Shown one piece after another: positions 16,687 to 26,744 of a stretch of DNA of 64,000 nt. The notes under the pieces were generated by a model. The model searched no databases. It worked only from the letters and a program-made list of their open reading frames with translations, and was not told the DNA's origin. How positions within the stretch are numbered: position 1 is the first letter of the stretch; every line of letters begins with the position of its first letter. The position numbers were made by a program, and so were the translations under genes. This stretch comes from Pediococcus ethanolidurans (GTDB lineage Bacteria; Bacillota; Bacilli; Lactobacillales; Lactobacillaceae). The stretch is taken from NCBI RefSeq assembly GCF_001437405.1, contig NZ_JQBY01000006.1, positions 1 through 64,000 on the forward strand. The letters run 5' to 3'.

Positions 16687-16724
16687 CGAAAGGGGTTATA
16701 CACTATGGCAAATATTCAATGGTA
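16687..16724 (+). repeat. Right att-like repeat at the working rbgA start
   Basis: This spans the RBS (GAAAGGGG), ATG 16705 and codons for MANIQW of rbgA. It matches 10004-10042 in the same orientation. If an element inserted here, the DNA to the left of this core replaced the native rbgA promoter. Confidence 0.65.
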
Positions 16725-17574
16725 TCCAGGTCATATGGCCAAAGCGATTCGTGAAATTCAAGAAAAATTACATTTAGTTGATATTATTTTTGAACTAGTT
16801 GATGCCCGTCTTCCTGAATCTTCAAGAAATCCTAAGGTCAAAGAAATCATTCAACAAAAACCTCACTTATTAATTCTAACCAAAAGCGACTTGGCTGATC
16901 CGCTAGTTACTAAACAATGGTTAGATTATTATCAAAGTCAAGGACAGCAAGCAATTGCCGTTGATTCACGCGTTCGTACAATTGAAAGAGATATTCAAAA
17001 ACCAGCACAGACAATTCTTGCCCAACAATTAAAAAATCAAAGCGACCGAGGGCTCCAACAACAGACAATTCGTGCTGTTTGTGTTGGCATCCCTAATGTT
17101 GGAAAATCAACCTTACTTAATCACTTGGTAAATAAAAAAATTGCTAAAACTGCCGATCGTCCTGGCGTGACCAAAAATCAGCAGTGGCTAAAATCCAAAA
17201 ATGGGCTAGCGCTTTTAGATACGCCCGGAATTTTATGGCCTAAATTTGAAGATCAGGCGGTAGGTAAAAAATTGGCATTTACTGGTGCGATCAAAGAAAG
17301 TCTTTTTGCCAGTGATGACGTTGCCTTATTTGGGCTTGAGGTTTTTAGAACTTATTATGCAAAAACTTTAAAGGAACGTTACAAGCTTAACGATCAAGAC
17401 CTTCAACTTTCTACACCTGATTTGTTGCTAAAGATTACAAAGTTTCTTGGTATGGGTGATGACTATGACCGCGCAAGTAATCGAATTATGTTAGATGCTC
17501 GTAAAGGCAAGCTAGGACGTTTTACTTTGGAACGGGTTGAGGATCTTGAAAATGGAAAAACAACTAACAGTTAA
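16705..17574 (+). CDS. rbgA: Ribosome biogenesis GTPase RbgA (YlqF)
   Basis: A 289-residue circularly permuted GTPase needed for late 50S subunit assembly. The protein starts MANIQWYPGHMAKA, the classic YlqF N-terminus. The G4 motif TKSD (59-62) precedes G1 GIPNVGKST (128-136) and G3 DTPG (172-175), showing the permuted order. The C-terminal domain ends in a basic region. ATG 16705 has an RBS. The frame is open upstream to 16522, but that part is integrase-derived and not real. It is the first gene of the rbgA-rnhB-dprA-topA-xerC-hslVU run and overlaps rnhB. Confidence 0.95.
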   Translation: MANIQWYPGHMAKAIREIQEKLHLVDIIFELVDARLPESSRNPKVKEIIQQKPHLLILTKSDLADPLVTKQWLDYYQSQGQQAIAVDSRVRTIERDIQKPAQTILAQQLKNQSDRGLQQQTIRAVCVGIPNVGKSTLLNHLVNKKIAKTADRPGVTKNQQWLKSKNGLALLDTPGILWPKFEDQAVGKKLAFTGAIKESLFASDDVALFGLEVFRTYYAKTLKERYKLNDQDLQLSTPDLLLKITKFLGMGDDYDRASNRIMLDARKGKLGRFTLERVEDLENGKTTNS

Positions 17575-18328
17575 TGCAATTAAAGGTCAATTAACCTTGA
17601 TCAGACAAGACGACGATCCAATTTTTACGCTTTATAAAAATGATTCCCGGATTGGTGTTCAGAAATTATTAAAACAAACACATGAAAAAATTCAAAAACA
17701 TCAAATTTTAGTTGATCAGTTTCAGCAACGGTTAAAACTAGAACAAAAAGCTTGGCAGAATGGGATGAATTTAGTTGCCGGAATTGATGAAGTTGGTCGT
17801 GGCTGTCTGGCAGGTCCAGTTGTCACTGCAGCTGTTATTTTACCTCATGATTTTTCGGTTATTGAAGTCAATGACTCTAAACAATTATCACACCAAACAA
17901 GAGAACGACTTTACCCGCAAATTATTGAAGCAGCCACTGCCATTTCTATTGGCGTATCTTCACCAAAGATAATTGATCAAATAAATATTTTGCAAGCTAC
18001 TAGACAGGCCATGAAAAAAGCCGTTCTTAGTCTATCTGTAACACCAGATGAGCTCTTAGTTGACGCCGTTGATGTGCCAGTAAACATCCCTAAACAACGA
18101 ATGTTCAAAGGAGATGCAAAGAGTGCTAGTATTGCTGCTGCAAGCATTGTGGCCAAAGTTTACCGAGACCATTTAATGGGTATTTACGACCAACTTTATC
18201 CAGGATACGATTTTTCCGAGAACATGGGATACGGTACTGCCAAGCATCTTGAAGGACTCGAAAAATTGGGAATCACACCAATTCATCGGCTTACTTTTTC
18301 ACCGGTCAATCATTTCATAAAAAAATAA
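17552..18328 (+). CDS. rnhB: Ribonuclease HII
   Basis: A 258-residue RNase HII that nicks RNA-DNA hybrids and single ribonucleotides in DNA. An N-terminal helical region of ~70 residues precedes the catalytic domain. The active-site motif is GIDEVGRGCLAGPVV with D79 and E80, and later acidic residues come in VDAVDVP and GDAKSASIAAASIVAKVYRD. ATG 17552 is chosen because GAGGA (17539-17543) is eight bases upstream. The gene begins inside the 3' end of rbgA. Confidence 0.95.
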   Translation: MEKQLTVNAIKGQLTLIRQDDDPIFTLYKNDSRIGVQKLLKQTHEKIQKHQILVDQFQQRLKLEQKAWQNGMNLVAGIDEVGRGCLAGPVVTAAVILPHDFSVIEVNDSKQLSHQTRERLYPQIIEAATAISIGVSSPKIIDQINILQATRQAMKKAVLSLSVTPDELLVDAVDVPVNIPKQRMFKGDAKSASIAAASIVAKVYRDHLMGIYDQLYPGYDFSENMGYGTAKHLEGLEKLGITPIHRLTFSPVNHFIKK

Positions 18329-18362
18329 GTTGTTTGCGTATCTTTCTTTTGAGGTGGAAGAT

Positions 18363-19268
18363 ATGCAGCTTAAGAAGTTTTTAATAAAATTACATTTGTG
18401 TAAGGGAATTGGTTGTCACGGCGAAGCGAAATTCTGGAATTGGTGGCAAACGTATCACAGTAATGAAACAAACTGTGACCTAACAGTTTCAGACTTAGTT
18501 AGTTTAGGGTTTATTAGACCTCAAAACCGAACCCAATTTTCAAATGATTTTACTTCAACTCGATTAGAGACTGCTGTGAAGCGGCACTTGTCTGAGGTTA
18601 AAATATTAGCAATTTGTGACCCTAATTATCCGACTCAATTAAAAGAGGCTTACTTGGCTCCAATTATTCTCTTCTATCAGGGAACATTGGAGCTTTTAGA
18701 ATACCCACTTTTAGGTGTAGTAGGTGCTCGCCTTGCTAACCAATACGGCCAGGATAGTTTGCAAGCACTCTTGCCAACAGTAATCGAGCAAAATATTGCC
18801 GTTATTAGCGGACTAGCCGCAGGAATTGATGAATTATCTCATAAGGAAACGTTACGTCAACATGGTTATACAATTGGCGTAATTGGAACTGGTCTAAATC
18901 GTTATTACCCTAGAAAAAATATGGCACTGCAAAAATACATGGCTAAAAATCAATTGATTTTGTCCGAGTATCCACTTGACTCAGGACCCCAAAGGCACCA
19001 CTTTGTTGAACGGAACCGAATTATTGCAGGACTTTGTGAAACTCTGTGCGTAATTCAAGCCAAACAGCGTAGTGGCAGTTTAATTACCGCCAACCTTGCT
19101 CTGCAAAACAACCGGAATGTGCTTGCTGTTCCAGGTAAAATTAATGATCCGCTTTCGGTCGGTTGTAACGAATTAATTGTTGCGGGAGCAAAACCGGTTC
19201 TGAATTCTAAACATATAATAGAAGAGTTTCGATTTGACAGAATTCCAAATATGAAATACGATTACTAG
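18363..19268 (+). CDS. dprA: DNA-processing protein DprA (Smf)
   Basis: A 301-residue Rossmann-like DprA that loads RecA on incoming single-stranded DNA during natural transformation. Marks include GVVGARLANQYG, then VISGLAAGIDELSHKETL, then GVIGTGLNRYYPRKN, then SEYPLDSGPQRHHFVERNRIIAGL. ATG 18363 follows GAGGTGG at 18351-18357; the open frame begins earlier at 18330. It lies between rnhB and topA, the standard order in Lactobacillales. Confidence 0.95.
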   Translation: MQLKKFLIKLHLCKGIGCHGEAKFWNWWQTYHSNETNCDLTVSDLVSLGFIRPQNRTQFSNDFTSTRLETAVKRHLSEVKILAICDPNYPTQLKEAYLAPIILFYQGTLELLEYPLLGVVGARLANQYGQDSLQALLPTVIEQNIAVISGLAAGIDELSHKETLRQHGYTIGVIGTGLNRYYPRKNMALQKYMAKNQLILSEYPLDSGPQRHHFVERNRIIAGLCETLCVIQAKQRSGSLITANLALQNNRNVLAVPGKINDPLSVGCNELIVAGAKPVLNSKHIIEEFRFDRIPNMKYDY

Positions 19269-19322
19269 GAATTAGCACCAGTTAGGGTTTTTAAACTACA
19301 TCAAGTCAAAAGGAGTTTGGTT

Positions 19323-21398
19323 ATGGCTACAAAAACCAAAAAGAAACTCGTCATTGTGGAATCTCCTTCAAAAGCAAAGACGATTGAAAAGTATTTAGGC
19401 CGAACGTACAAAGTGATTGCAAGTTTAGGTCATATTCGCGATTTACCAAAAAGTAAAATGGGGGTTGATGTTGACCATGACTTCGAACCTCATTACATTT
19501 CAATTCGTGGCAAGGGCGATGTTATTAAGAATTTACGTTCAGAAGCAAAAAAAGCTAAAAAAGTTTACTTAGCTTCTGATCCTGATCGTGAAGGGGAAGC
19601 CATTGCCTGGCATTTATCTTATTTATTAGGGTTGGACACTAAAGATAAGAACCGGGTTGTCTTTAATGAAATCACTAAAGATGCTGTAAAAAATGCGTTT
19701 AAAGAACCACGATCAATTGACATGAGCTTAGTTGATGCTCAACAGGCTCGTCGTGTTTTAGACCGGCTTGTTGGTTATTCTATTAGTCCCTTGTTATGGA
19801 AAAAGGTTAAAAAGGGGTTAAGTGCTGGTCGTGTTCAGTCCATTGCGTTAAATTTAATTATTCAACGAGAAAATGAAATCAAAGCTTTTAAACCTGAAGA
19901 ATATTGGACCATCGATAGTGAGTTCCAAAAGGGTAGACAAAAATTTCAGGCTTCTTTTTATGGTGAAAACAATAAAAAATTAGCTTTGGCCGATAATGAT
20001 GCGGTTCAAAAAGTTTTACAAAAAATTGATAAAAAACAACCTTTCGAAATTACTAAAGTTGTTAAAAAAGAACGGAAGCGTTTTCCAGCTCCGCCATTTA
20101 CCACCTCATCGATGCAACAAGAAGCTAACCGAAGATTAAACTTTCGAACTCGAAAGACAATGATGGCGGCACAACAATTATATGAGGGAATTAATATTGG
20201 TAAAGAAGGCACAGTTGGCCTGATTACCTATATGCGTACCGATTCAACACGAATTTCTTCGATTGCTAAACATGAGGCTTCGGTATTAATCCATGAAAAG
20301 TATGGTGCCGAATATGCGGCAACGAAACCACGAAAGGGCAAAATGCCTGAGGGTGCTCAAGATGCTCATGAAGCCATTCGACCTTCTTCAGTTAGAAGAA
20401 CACCTGAAGAACTAAAGAGTTATCTTTCAAAGGACCAGTTTAGACTGTATAGCTTGATTTGGTCTCGCTTTATGGCAAGCCAAATGACGCCTGAAATCAT
20501 GGATACAATGTCCGTTTCATTAGAACAGAATCACATTAACTTTAGAGCTAATGGTTCCAAAACAAAATTTGCTGGCTTTACAACTATCTATAAAAATGCA
20601 ACTGATAAAGATAACATTCTTCCTGATTTGGCGGAGGGTGACTCAGTTAAGTTAACCAAAACTGATCCGGCTCAACATTTTACACAACCACCTGCTCGTT
20701 ATAGCGAAGCCAATTTGATCAAAGCACTTGAAGAAAATGGTGTTGGCCGTCCTTCAACGTATGCACCAACACTTGATACGATTCAACGGCGTTACTATGT
20801 GAAACTTGTTGCACGGCGTTTTGAACCAACTGAACTCGGTGAAATTGTCAATAAAATTATCGTTGAATTCTTCCCAGATATTGTAAATATCACATTCACT
20901 GCAGATTTAGAAAGTGAATTAGATGGTATTGAAGAAGGCAAAGAAAACTGGGTTGAAGTGGTTGATGAATTTTATAAGCCATTTTCTAAAGAAGTTGCCC
21001 ATGCTGAAGAAAACATGGAATCTGTCCAAATCAAAGATGAACCAGCTGGTTTCGACTGTGACATCTGTGGTGCACCCATGGTGGTTAAGATGGGACGCTA
21101 TGGTAAATTCTTTGCTTGCTCACGTTTCCCAGATTGTCGGAATACTAAAGCGATCGTTAAGGAAATTGGCGTTATCTGTCCAAAATGTCATAAGGGCCAA
21201 ATCATTGAGAGAAAGTCAAAACGTGGCCGAATCTTTTATGGTTGTTCACGCTATCCAGATTGTGACTTTGTTTCGTGGGATAAACCAATTGGCCGTGATT
21301 GTCCAAAGGATGGTCATTTCTTAGTCGAAAAGAAGGTCAAGGGTGGCAAACAAGTCCTTTGTCCTAATGGCGATTATGAAGAGGCTGTTCAAAAATAA
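19323..21398 (+). CDS. topA: DNA topoisomerase I
   Basis: A 691-residue type IA topoisomerase that relaxes negative supercoils. The Toprim domain opens with [18 protein letters not shown] and contains the acidic [13 protein letters not shown]. The catalytic tyrosine is Y303 in [12 protein letters not shown]. The C-terminus carries topoisomerase zinc-ribbon modules: two four-cysteine ones (CDICG, then [15 protein letters not shown], then CSRYPDC) and a third with fewer cysteines. ATG 19323 is used because AGGAG at 19311-19315 fits it. Confidence 0.97.
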   Translation: MATKTKKKLVIVESPSKAKTIEKYLGRTYKVIASLGHIRDLPKSKMGVDVDHDFEPHYISIRGKGDVIKNLRSEAKKAKKVYLASDPDREGEAIAWHLSYLLGLDTKDKNRVVFNEITKDAVKNAFKEPRSIDMSLVDAQQARRVLDRLVGYSISPLLWKKVKKGLSAGRVQSIALNLIIQRENEIKAFKPEEYWTIDSEFQKGRQKFQASFYGENNKKLALADNDAVQKVLQKIDKKQPFEITKVVKKERKRFPAPPFTTSSMQQEANRRLNFRTRKTMMAAQQLYEGINIGKEGTVGLITYMRTDSTRISSIAKHEASVLIHEKYGAEYAATKPRKGKMPEGAQDAHEAIRPSSVRRTPEELKSYLSKDQFRLYSLIWSRFMASQMTPEIMDTMSVSLEQNHINFRANGSKTKFAGFTTIYKNATDKDNILPDLAEGDSVKLTKTDPAQHFTQPPARYSEANLIKALEENGVGRPSTYAPTLDTIQRRYYVKLVARRFEPTELGEIVNKIIVEFFPDIVNITFTADLESELDGIEEGKENWVEVVDEFYKPFSKEVAHAEENMESVQIKDEPAGFDCDICGAPMVVKMGRYGKFFACSRFPDCRNTKAIVKEIGVICPKCHKGQIIERKSKRGRIFYGCSRYPDCDFVSWDKPIGRDCPKDGHFLVEKKVKGGKQVLCPNGDYEEAVQK

Positions 21399-21488
21399 AT
21401 AATTCGCAAACTCTGAGCGTTTGACGGGGTTTGTTATTGAGTTTTCCTCCGTACTTTGCTAAAGTGGCAAGTGTATGGAGGTTTTATT

Positions 21489-22397
21489 ATGGAGCAAGAC
21501 GACATCAATTTATTTCTTGAATATCTGCGCGTAGAACGTCAGTATTCTGATGATACCATTAAGGCTTATCGCAGTGATCTAGAGGAGTTTTGCACGTTTT
21601 TAAAACAAAACGGTGGTATGAAACCATTTAAACAAATCGATCATCTGGATATAAATGTTTTTATGACGGATTTATTTGATCGTAAATATAGTCGAACGAC
21701 GATCTCTAGAAAACTGTCAAGTCTACGCTCGTTTTACAACTTTCTTGCCAAAAATGATTTGGTATCCAGCAATCCTTTTGCAGGTATCAAATTAAAAAAA
21801 CATCAAAATCAATTACCCCGTTTCTTTTATCAAAAAGAGATGGATGCACTTTTTAAAGCAGCAAAATCAGATTCACCGTTAGCATTACGGAATAGTGCCT
21901 TATTAGAAGTTTTATACGGTACAGGTATTCGAGTTAGCGAGTGTGCCAACCTTAAATGGAAAAGTATCGATTTTGAATTAAAAATGATGCTCATTCGTGG
22001 TAAGGGTGACAAGGAACGCTATGTTCCATTTGGTGAGTATTGTTTCAATGCACTGAAAGCTTACCAGACTAATTGCCGTCAACCGCTTATAACAAAGTAT
22101 CATAAGCAACATGATTTTGTTTTTATAAATCATTATGGTGATCCCATTACCTCAACGGGAATTGAGTATGTTTTAAATCAAATTATCAAACAAAGTAGTC
22201 TTACCAGCCATATTCATCCGCATATGTTGCGCCATACTTTTGCAACACAGCTATTGAATAACGGGGCAGACCTCCGCACCGTACAGGAGCTATTAGGACA
22301 CAGCAGTTTATCAACAACTCAAATCTATACACATGTAACCCCAGAAAATTTGCAAAGCAACTATCGTAAATTTTTCCCCCGGGCTACACACGAGTAG
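21489..22397 (+). CDS. xerC: Tyrosine recombinase XerC
   Basis: A 302-residue chromosomal tyrosine recombinase. An N-terminal SAM-like core-binding domain (1-90, including VERQYSDDTIKAYRSDLEEF) is followed by the catalytic domain with GTGIRVSE (first arginine), HPHMLRHTFATQLL (H-x-x-R), LGHSS and the nucleophile in TQIYTHV. The function is resolution of chromosome dimers at dif, normally with XerD. ATG 21489 follows GGAGG. It lies upstream of hslV, as in other lactobacilli, which argues for XerC rather than a phage integrase. Confidence 0.94.
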   Translation: MEQDDINLFLEYLRVERQYSDDTIKAYRSDLEEFCTFLKQNGGMKPFKQIDHLDINVFMTDLFDRKYSRTTISRKLSSLRSFYNFLAKNDLVSSNPFAGIKLKKHQNQLPRFFYQKEMDALFKAAKSDSPLALRNSALLEVLYGTGIRVSECANLKWKSIDFELKMMLIRGKGDKERYVPFGEYCFNALKAYQTNCRQPLITKYHKQHDFVFINHYGDPITSTGIEYVLNQIIKQSSLTSHIHPHMLRHTFATQLLNNGADLRTVQELLGHSSLSTTQIYTHVTPENLQSNYRKFFPRATHE

Positions 22398-22415
22398 TGA
22401 AAGGAAGAACAATTA

Positions 22416-22958
22416 ATGCCAGTAAAATTTGAAGCAACAACAATTATCGCGGTTCATAATAACGGAACTAACGCCATGGCTGGGGACGGTCAAGTCACAA
22501 TGGGTGAAAAATATATTATGAAAGGTACCGCCAAAAAAATTCGTCGTATTTTCAACAATGAAGTCGTAGTAGGCTTTGCGGGAAGTGTTGCCGATGCTTT
22601 TAACTTAGAAGACAAATTCGAAAAAAAGCTCACTGAATATTCCGGTAATTTACAACGTGCTTCAGTAGAACTTGCCCAGGCTTGGCGAAGCGACCAGAAC
22701 TTACAAAAACTAGAAGCCATGCTCATTGTAATGAACAAGAACGAAATGTATTTGGTTTCTGGTAGTGGCGAAGTTATCGAACCAGATGAAGGGATCTTAG
22801 CAATTGGATCAGGTGGTAACTTTGCCCTAGCTGCTGCTAAAGCTTTAAAGAAACACGCTCAACAGTTATCCGCACGTGAAATTGCTGAAACATCAATCAA
22901 TGTGGCTGGTGATATTGATATCTTTACTAACCACCATGTTATTTCTGAATCATTTTAG
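22416..22958 (+). CDS. hslV: ATP-dependent protease peptidase subunit HslV (ClpQ)
   Basis: 180 residues of the HslV/proteasome beta-like peptidase. The mature N-terminal threonine would be within EATTIIAV near residue 8, followed by [26 protein letters not shown] and the C-terminal DIDIFTNHH are also family features. It forms a double hexamer capped by HslU. ATG 22416 follows AAAGGAAG. hslU starts 11 bp after its stop. Confidence 0.95.
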   Translation: MPVKFEATTIIAVHNNGTNAMAGDGQVTMGEKYIMKGTAKKIRRIFNNEVVVGFAGSVADAFNLEDKFEKKLTEYSGNLQRASVELAQAWRSDQNLQKLEAMLIVMNKNEMYLVSGSGEVIEPDEGILAIGSGGNFALAAAKALKKHAQQLSAREIAETSINVAGDIDIFTNHHVISESF

Positions 22959-22969
22959 GAGGACTTATA

Positions 22970-24388
22970 ATGGCTGAAATTGATAAAACACCAAAACAGA
23001 TTGTTAGCGAACTTAATGAATACGTCATCGGGCAAAATGCTGCCAAAAAGGCCGTTTCGATTGCTTTACGTAACCGTTACCGCCGTTTACAACTTTCTCC
23101 AGAAATGCAAACAGACATTACTCCCAAAAATCTGTTAATGATTGGACCAACAGGTGTTGGAAAAACGGAAATTGCTCGCCGTTTAGCCAAAATTGTTGAT
23201 GCACCTTTTGTGAAGGTAGAAGCTTCAAAGTTTACAGAAGTCGGCTATGTGGGTCGTGACGTGGAATCAATGGTCCGTGATCTTGTCGACGTTTCCGTTC
23301 GAATGGAAGAAAAAAGTCAGTTTAAAAACGTCAGAGTAGAGGCTGAAAAACGTGCTGACAATCGCTTAGTAAAACTTTTAGTCCCCGCCGTTAAGAAAGA
23401 TAATAAGCAAAAGCAGAACGGGGTTGATTTTCAAAACTTAATGAGTATGGTTGAAAAAATGCAACGTGGTGAAACTCCCGAAAATCCAACTCAACCAGAA
23501 GAAGTAAGTGATGAGGTGCGTGATCAACGACTTTCTGTTGCAGAACAGTTAAAACGTGGACTTCTTGAAAACCATGAAGTTACTATTTCAATGGATGACC
23601 CCCAACAAAAAACCGGTATGAATGGTATGATGGGACAAATGGGTATCGATCTTGGAGAATCATTGGGACAGATGTTACCTAAAAAGAGAATTCAGCGCAC
23701 GCTGCCCGTGTCTGAAGCTCGCGAAATACTGGTTCGCGAAGAATCAGATAAATTAGTTAACCATGGTGACCTTTATCACGATGCAATTAAGCGTGCTGAA
23801 AATACCGGTATTGTGTTTATTGACGAAATTGATAAAATCATTGCTAAGTCAAAGCAAAATTCTGGTGAAGTTTCTCGTGAGGGTGTTCAAAGAGATATTT
23901 TACCAATTGTTGAAGGATCTGAAATCAACACAAAATACGGTGTTATTAACACTGATCATATTTTGTTCATTGGCTCAGGGGCCTTTCACGATTCAAAACC
24001 AAGTGATTTGATTGCTGAATTACAAGGTCGTTTCCCAATTCGAGTTGAATTAAATGATCTATCAAAAGAAGACTTTGTCAAAATTCTAACAGAACCAAAT
24101 AACGCCTTAGTTAAGCAGTACATTGCTTTAGTTGGCACGGACAACATCAAGTTAACGTTTACCATTGAAGCCATTAACAAAATCGCGGAAATTGCTTATA
24201 ATGTTAACCATGAGACAGAAAACATCGGCGCTCGTCGTTTGCATACTATTTTGGAAAAATTATTGGAAGATATTTTGTACGAAGGTGCCGATATGGAAAT
24301 GGGTGATATTACCATTACAGAACATTATGTAGAAGAAAAAATTGGTGACATTGCTGGTAATAAGGATCTTAGTCAATATATTTTATAG
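22970..24388 (+). CDS. hslU: ATP-dependent protease ATPase subunit HslU (ClpY)
   Basis: A 472-residue AAA+ unfoldase. Walker A is GPTGVGKTE near residue 60, the pore motif region is KFTEVGYVGRDVESM, and Walker B is VFIDEIDKI. The inserted I-domain lies at about 110-245, and the C-terminus ends DLSQYIL, the tail that docks into HslV. RBS AGGAGG (22957-22962). It forms an operon with hslV. Confidence 0.96.
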   Translation: MAEIDKTPKQIVSELNEYVIGQNAAKKAVSIALRNRYRRLQLSPEMQTDITPKNLLMIGPTGVGKTEIARRLAKIVDAPFVKVEASKFTEVGYVGRDVESMVRDLVDVSVRMEEKSQFKNVRVEAEKRADNRLVKLLVPAVKKDNKQKQNGVDFQNLMSMVEKMQRGETPENPTQPEEVSDEVRDQRLSVAEQLKRGLLENHEVTISMDDPQQKTGMNGMMGQMGIDLGESLGQMLPKKRIQRTLPVSEAREILVREESDKLVNHGDLYHDAIKRAENTGIVFIDEIDKIIAKSKQNSGEVSREGVQRDILPIVEGSEINTKYGVINTDHILFIGSGAFHDSKPSDLIAELQGRFPIRVELNDLSKEDFVKILTEPNNALVKQYIALVGTDNIKLTFTIEAINKIAEIAYNVNHETENIGARRLHTILEKLLEDILYEGADMEMGDITITEHYVEEKIGDIAGNKDLSQYIL

Positions 24389-24407
24389 ATAAATGGGGTT
24401 TGAATTA

Positions 24408-25286
24408 ATGGTTACATTGCAAAATGAATATTTAAAAGTAGAAATAAACGAACTTGGTGCCGAATTAACGAGTGTGAGATCGTTAGATAACGATTTAGAA
24501 TATATTTGGATTGCTAATAAAAAAGTTTGGGGTAGACATGCTCCGATTCTATTTCCGATCGTTGGCCGTCTAAAAGATGATCATTACAAATACGAGGGAA
24601 CAAACTACGAAATGCATCAACATGGTTTCGCTCGTGATTCTATTTTTGAAGTCGTTGACAGTAACGATACACATGCAACTTTAAAATTAATTGACAATGA
24701 TAAAACGCACAAAATGTATCCATTTGAATTTGAACTTGTTGTAAGTTTTGACTTAAAAAATCATGAACTACAAGAAACTTATCGCGTATATAATCCTGAT
24801 GCTGAAAATCATCTCTTGTTTTCTGTTGGTGGCCATCCAGGCTTTAATACTAATCTTGGCAAAGATCAGACTTTTGAAGATGTAAAACTAAGTGTAGCGC
24901 CTAAACAAAGCTATACTCAAATTCCATTAAAAGCACCGTTAAATGATGCTAAGAATGCATTTCCAGTTGATTTTACCAAACCGTTAGCATTAACGCATGA
25001 AACGTTCAAAGATGATGCGCTCATTCTTGAATTACATGATCCTGAAACAACACTCATGTTAGATAATTCGAAAAACGATCATGGCGTTGCATTAACAGTT
25101 AAAAACGCACCTTACGTTGGCATTTGGTCTCCATATCCCGCACAAGGAAACTTTGTTTGTATCGAACCTTGGTGGGGAATTGCAGACAATGTTGACAGTA
25201 CTGGCGAACTAGAAGAAAAAATGGGAATGAATGATTTAAAACCTCAAAGTGAAGCTTCACAAATTTTTGAAATTTCTTTCTTTTAA
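24408..25286 (+). CDS. Aldose 1-epimerase family protein (LacX-like)
   Basis: A 292-residue galactose-mutarotase-fold protein of the LacX/YeaD branch. Visible family marks are INELGAELTSVRS, LFPIVGRLKD, HGFARDSIFEV, and the active-site SVGGHPGFN with later KNAPYVGIWSPYPAQGNFVCIEPWWG. It probably interconverts sugar anomers in the cytoplasm; the substrate is unknown. ATG 24408 is preferred because GGGG (24395-24398) lies upstream; ATG 24393 has no RBS. It is the last host gene before the prophage and is closed by the terminator at 25331. Confidence 0.88.
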   Translation: MVTLQNEYLKVEINELGAELTSVRSLDNDLEYIWIANKKVWGRHAPILFPIVGRLKDDHYKYEGTNYEMHQHGFARDSIFEVVDSNDTHATLKLIDNDKTHKMYPFEFELVVSFDLKNHELQETYRVYNPDAENHLLFSVGGHPGFNTNLGKDQTFEDVKLSVAPKQSYTQIPLKAPLNDAKNAFPVDFTKPLALTHETFKDDALILELHDPETTLMLDNSKNDHGVALTVKNAPYVGIWSPYPAQGNFVCIEPWWGIADNVDSTGELEEKMGMNDLKPQSEASQIFEISFF

Positions 25287-25330
25287 ATGAGTCAAAAGAA
25301 AAGATAGTGTAACCCATAAAAATTAATAAA

Positions 25331-25378
25331 AACCGGCTAAACAGAATGCAATCAAAATGCGTGTTTAGCCGGTTTTTT
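25331..25378 (+). terminator. Rho-independent terminator
   Basis: Perfect 12-bp stem AACCGGCTAAAC / GTTTAGCCGGTT with a 20-nt loop, then TTTT. It ends the hslVU/LacX-side transcript at the host-prophage border. Confidence 0.85.
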
Positions 25379-25440
25379 AATTTCTGATTATTCATTACTT
25401 TTCATCTTCGCTAATATACGTGGGGGATTGTTGTGGGGGA

Positions 25441-26610
25441 TTAAATTTTATTGCTAACACCTTTGAAGACCCGTAGGATACTGTCTTGGTTTGGCTGCGC
25501 ATAATAGTTAGTCATATCGATGTGGGAGTGTCCCAGCCATCTCATGATGCTTGTATCAGATAATTTCTGATCTTTGGCCAAGGTCGCAAAATAATGCCGT
25601 AATTTGTGTGGATTAATTCTAATCCCAGACTGATCACTAACTTTGTTAAACATTCGGTCGACTGTCATTGCTGATAGTGGCTTACCACGTTTCAAAGAAA
25701 CGGCCACAAAATCGTTTTGCAAAATCGTTTGTTTGTGTTTGATTCTTATCTTTTTTGATTCGTCCAACATATCGTGAATGATTTGGCACATATCTCCATT
25801 AACCACTATTGTACGATAAGCAGCACGTGTTTTAAGTCCAGTTCCATCTTTTTCTACCGGATTGCGTGCAGTATCAAATTTGATGGCGCAGCTTTCAATG
25901 CCTTTATCTCGAGAAAATTCAAAAGAGTTAAATCGTAATCCCATTAATTCCTCACGCCGCTCACCTAGAGTTAACATTCGCACAAGTGCAAAATAGAAGG
26001 GCGGTAGTATGTTTTGTGCCGTTTCTATCCATTTCTGATAGTCACTATCTTCGATTGTCTGATTCTTAGCCGGTTTACCACCAATAATTTCGATACGTTT
26101 TAATTTATTCTTATTGATAACGTCAAATGTTTCTGCATTATTCAAGATCATCTGCATCACGTGATTAACTGTTTGAATCATCGAACGAGAATAGCCATCA
26201 TCAATTTTGGAGTTAATTAAATCTTGATAACGTCTTCGATCAATTTTATCAAGTGGAGTATTACCAAACGTAGGTTTCAAATGATTGTCGAAAATTCGCT
26301 TGTAATTATCATAACTAATTTTTCTCCACTGCTTTGTTTTTAATTTTTCATTACTAAGCTTTTCAAAGTATTGTGAGAGCGTCTCATTTTGCCGTCTTCC
26401 TGTCGGTAGAGTATTATTGTATAACTTATCCTCAAATGCTTTCAACACGGCAGAAGCGTCCTCACGGCTTTGAAATCCACTACGTGTGAACTCTGGATGT
26501 GAATGTTCAAAATCGGTATAGTGCCGTCTGATGCCATAACGTTTGCCTTTCTGTGTCTGATACTCGTAGATATTGGGGTAACGCTTAAGTAGTTTCCATT
26601 TTTGTGTCAT
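25441..26610 (-). CDS. int: Prophage tyrosine integrase
   Basis: A 389-residue phage integrase. It has an N-terminal arm-binding domain (about 1-70, YEYQTQKGKRYGIRRHY), a SAM-like core-binding domain (75-180) and a catalytic domain. The catalytic domain holds the first arginine in GERREELMGL, box II NPHKLRHYFATL, LGHSHID, and the tyrosine in TNYYAQ. It faces outward at the prophage edge, so attL should sit just past its 3' end. It is intact, unlike the island integrase at 15940-16567, and not closely similar to it. Confidence 0.95.
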   Translation of the reverse strand: MTQKWKLLKRYPNIYEYQTQKGKRYGIRRHYTDFEHSHPEFTRSGFQSREDASAVLKAFEDKLYNNTLPTGRRQNETLSQYFEKLSNEKLKTKQWRKISYDNYKRIFDNHLKPTFGNTPLDKIDRRRYQDLINSKIDDGYSRSMIQTVNHVMQMILNNAETFDVINKNKLKRIEIIGGKPAKNQTIEDSDYQKWIETAQNILPPFYFALVRMLTLGERREELMGLRFNSFEFSRDKGIESCAIKFDTARNPVEKDGTGLKTRAAYRTIVVNGDMCQIIHDMLDESKKIRIKHKQTILQNDFVAVSLKRGKPLSAMTVDRMFNKVSDQSGIRINPHKLRHYFATLAKDQKLSDTSIMRWLGHSHIDMTNYYAQPNQDSILRVFKGVSNKI

Positions 26611-26744
26611 AGCAAATTAGCTCCTTTGTGAAGTTTCAGTTCCAAAAATCAAACATATGTTCTTTTTTGTGTTAAATAAAAGCCCAAGTAAGGGCATTTA
26701 TTTTTTAATATTTAAATTTCTTTCCGCAATTCATGCAGATCATA

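Larger units (their letters stand above)
10004..16724. mobile_element. Putative decayed integrated element (defence island) inserted at the 5' end of rbgA
   Basis: The region is bounded by two direct copies of an rbgA start segment (10004-10042 and 16687-16724). It carries a broken tyrosine integrase next to the right copy, paired GGTACC sites near both ends (10239, 10251; 16607, 16639), an XRE regulator, the SIR2-HerA defence pair and an IS30-type insertion. Outside it lie ordinary metabolic genes and the housekeeping operon. Boundary logic and content support a former integrative element. The exact crossover and whether it can still move are inference; the integrase is dead. Confidence 0.65.

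Noticed and set aside
16522-16704. A 61-residue N-terminal extension of RbgA
   Set aside because: The frame is open, but it is made of integrase-derived sequence. RbgA begins at ATG 16705 with an RBS and the conserved MANIQWYPGHMAKA.
25380-25440. attL core of the prophage
   Set aside because: It should be here, but attR is outside the window, so no repeat can be shown.
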